Shown piece by piece: positions 5,702-5,763 of a stretch of DNA of 5,763 nucleotides (positions are counted from its first letter, which is position 1; every line of letters starts with the position of its first letter). The position numbers and the translations under genes were made by a program. The notes under the pieces were generated by a model. That model saw only the letters and a list, made by a program, of their open reading frames with translations, was not told the origin of the DNA and ran no database searches. The DNA comes from Rickettsia typhi (GTDB lineage: Bacteria > Pseudomonadota > Alphaproteobacteria > Rickettsiales > Rickettsiaceae), in NCBI GenBank assembly GCA_945878545.1, contig CAMCTQ010000082.1, positions 1 to 5,763 of the forward strand, read 5' to 3'.

Positions 5702-5712
5702 TTTTTCGTTTG

Positions 5713-5741
5713 TTGAACATAGAGTCGTGAATAGATATATT
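5713..5741 (+). promoter_or_regulatory. Candidate promoter near the right edge
   Basis: TTGAAC (5713-5718) is followed after exactly 17 nt by TATATT (5736-5741, 5/6 to TATAAT). The predicted start is around 5747-5750, close to GACGGGGC. What it would drive lies beyond the window. The position just after the palindromic element and downstream of a finished operon is suitable for a new transcription unit, but chance is possible. Confidence 0.35.
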
Positions 5742-5763
5742 GTACCTGACGGGGCTAAACAAC

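Noticed and set aside
5747..5763. GACGGGGCTAAAC at the right edge as the 5' end of a tRNA or tmRNA
   Set aside because: Too short to fold, and the bases after GGGGC do not match the usual U8 and D-arm pattern; nothing beyond a candidate promoter can be supported.
1..5763. CRISPR array, IS transposase, toxin-antitoxin pair or phage genes
   Set aside because: No regularly spaced direct repeats, no transposase-like or integrase-like protein, and no small overlapping gene pair were seen; the only mobile-type DNA is the non-coding palindromic element.

Overview
The window is AT-rich bacterial DNA, all of whose recognisable genes lie on the + strand. It most likely comes from an alphaproteobacterium of the host-associated kind (Rickettsiales or Holosporales-like). 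Three things suggest this: the low GC of both genes and spacers; the gene order fliF-fliG-fliH-fliN, which is the Caulobacter arrangement (fliF-fliG-flbE-fliN); and a GC-richer palindromic repeat bounded by CGTCATCC/GGATGACG, a layout reminiscent of the palindromic elements of Rickettsia and relatives. The assignment is an inference; the sequence contains no rRNA or other decisive marker.

Layout: 1-1104 is the 3' part of an aconitase A gene (acnA), cut by the left edge. 1105-1290 is a spacer with a long imperfect hairpin (1124-1176) and a short AT-rich hairpin (1211-1233). 1291-1647 is a small three-helix membrane protein resembling the DUF4870/COG3671 family. A 55-bp AT-rich gap with candidate promoter elements leads into a compact flagellar basal-body operon: fliF (1703-3340), fliG (3340-4359, overlapping fliF by one base), fliH (4374-5159) and fliN (5177-5464). 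5465-5763 has no confident gene. It holds an in-frame coding-like tail behind fliN, a perfect 11-bp inverted repeat, the roughly 112-bp palindromic element directly abutting it, and a promoter-like sequence near the right edge.

The four flagellar genes form one functional set. FliF builds the MS ring in the inner membrane, and its C-terminal tail carries the FliG-binding site. FliG is the torque-generating rotor protein of the C ring. FliN forms the lower C ring and docks FliH, which in turn regulates the export ATPase FliI. The residues expected for working proteins are present and no frame is broken, so the operon looks functional. The acnA and membrane-protein genes are probably unrelated neighbours. 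No new defence, mobile or enzymatic system is evident; the most unusual material is the repeat-rich stretch after fliN.
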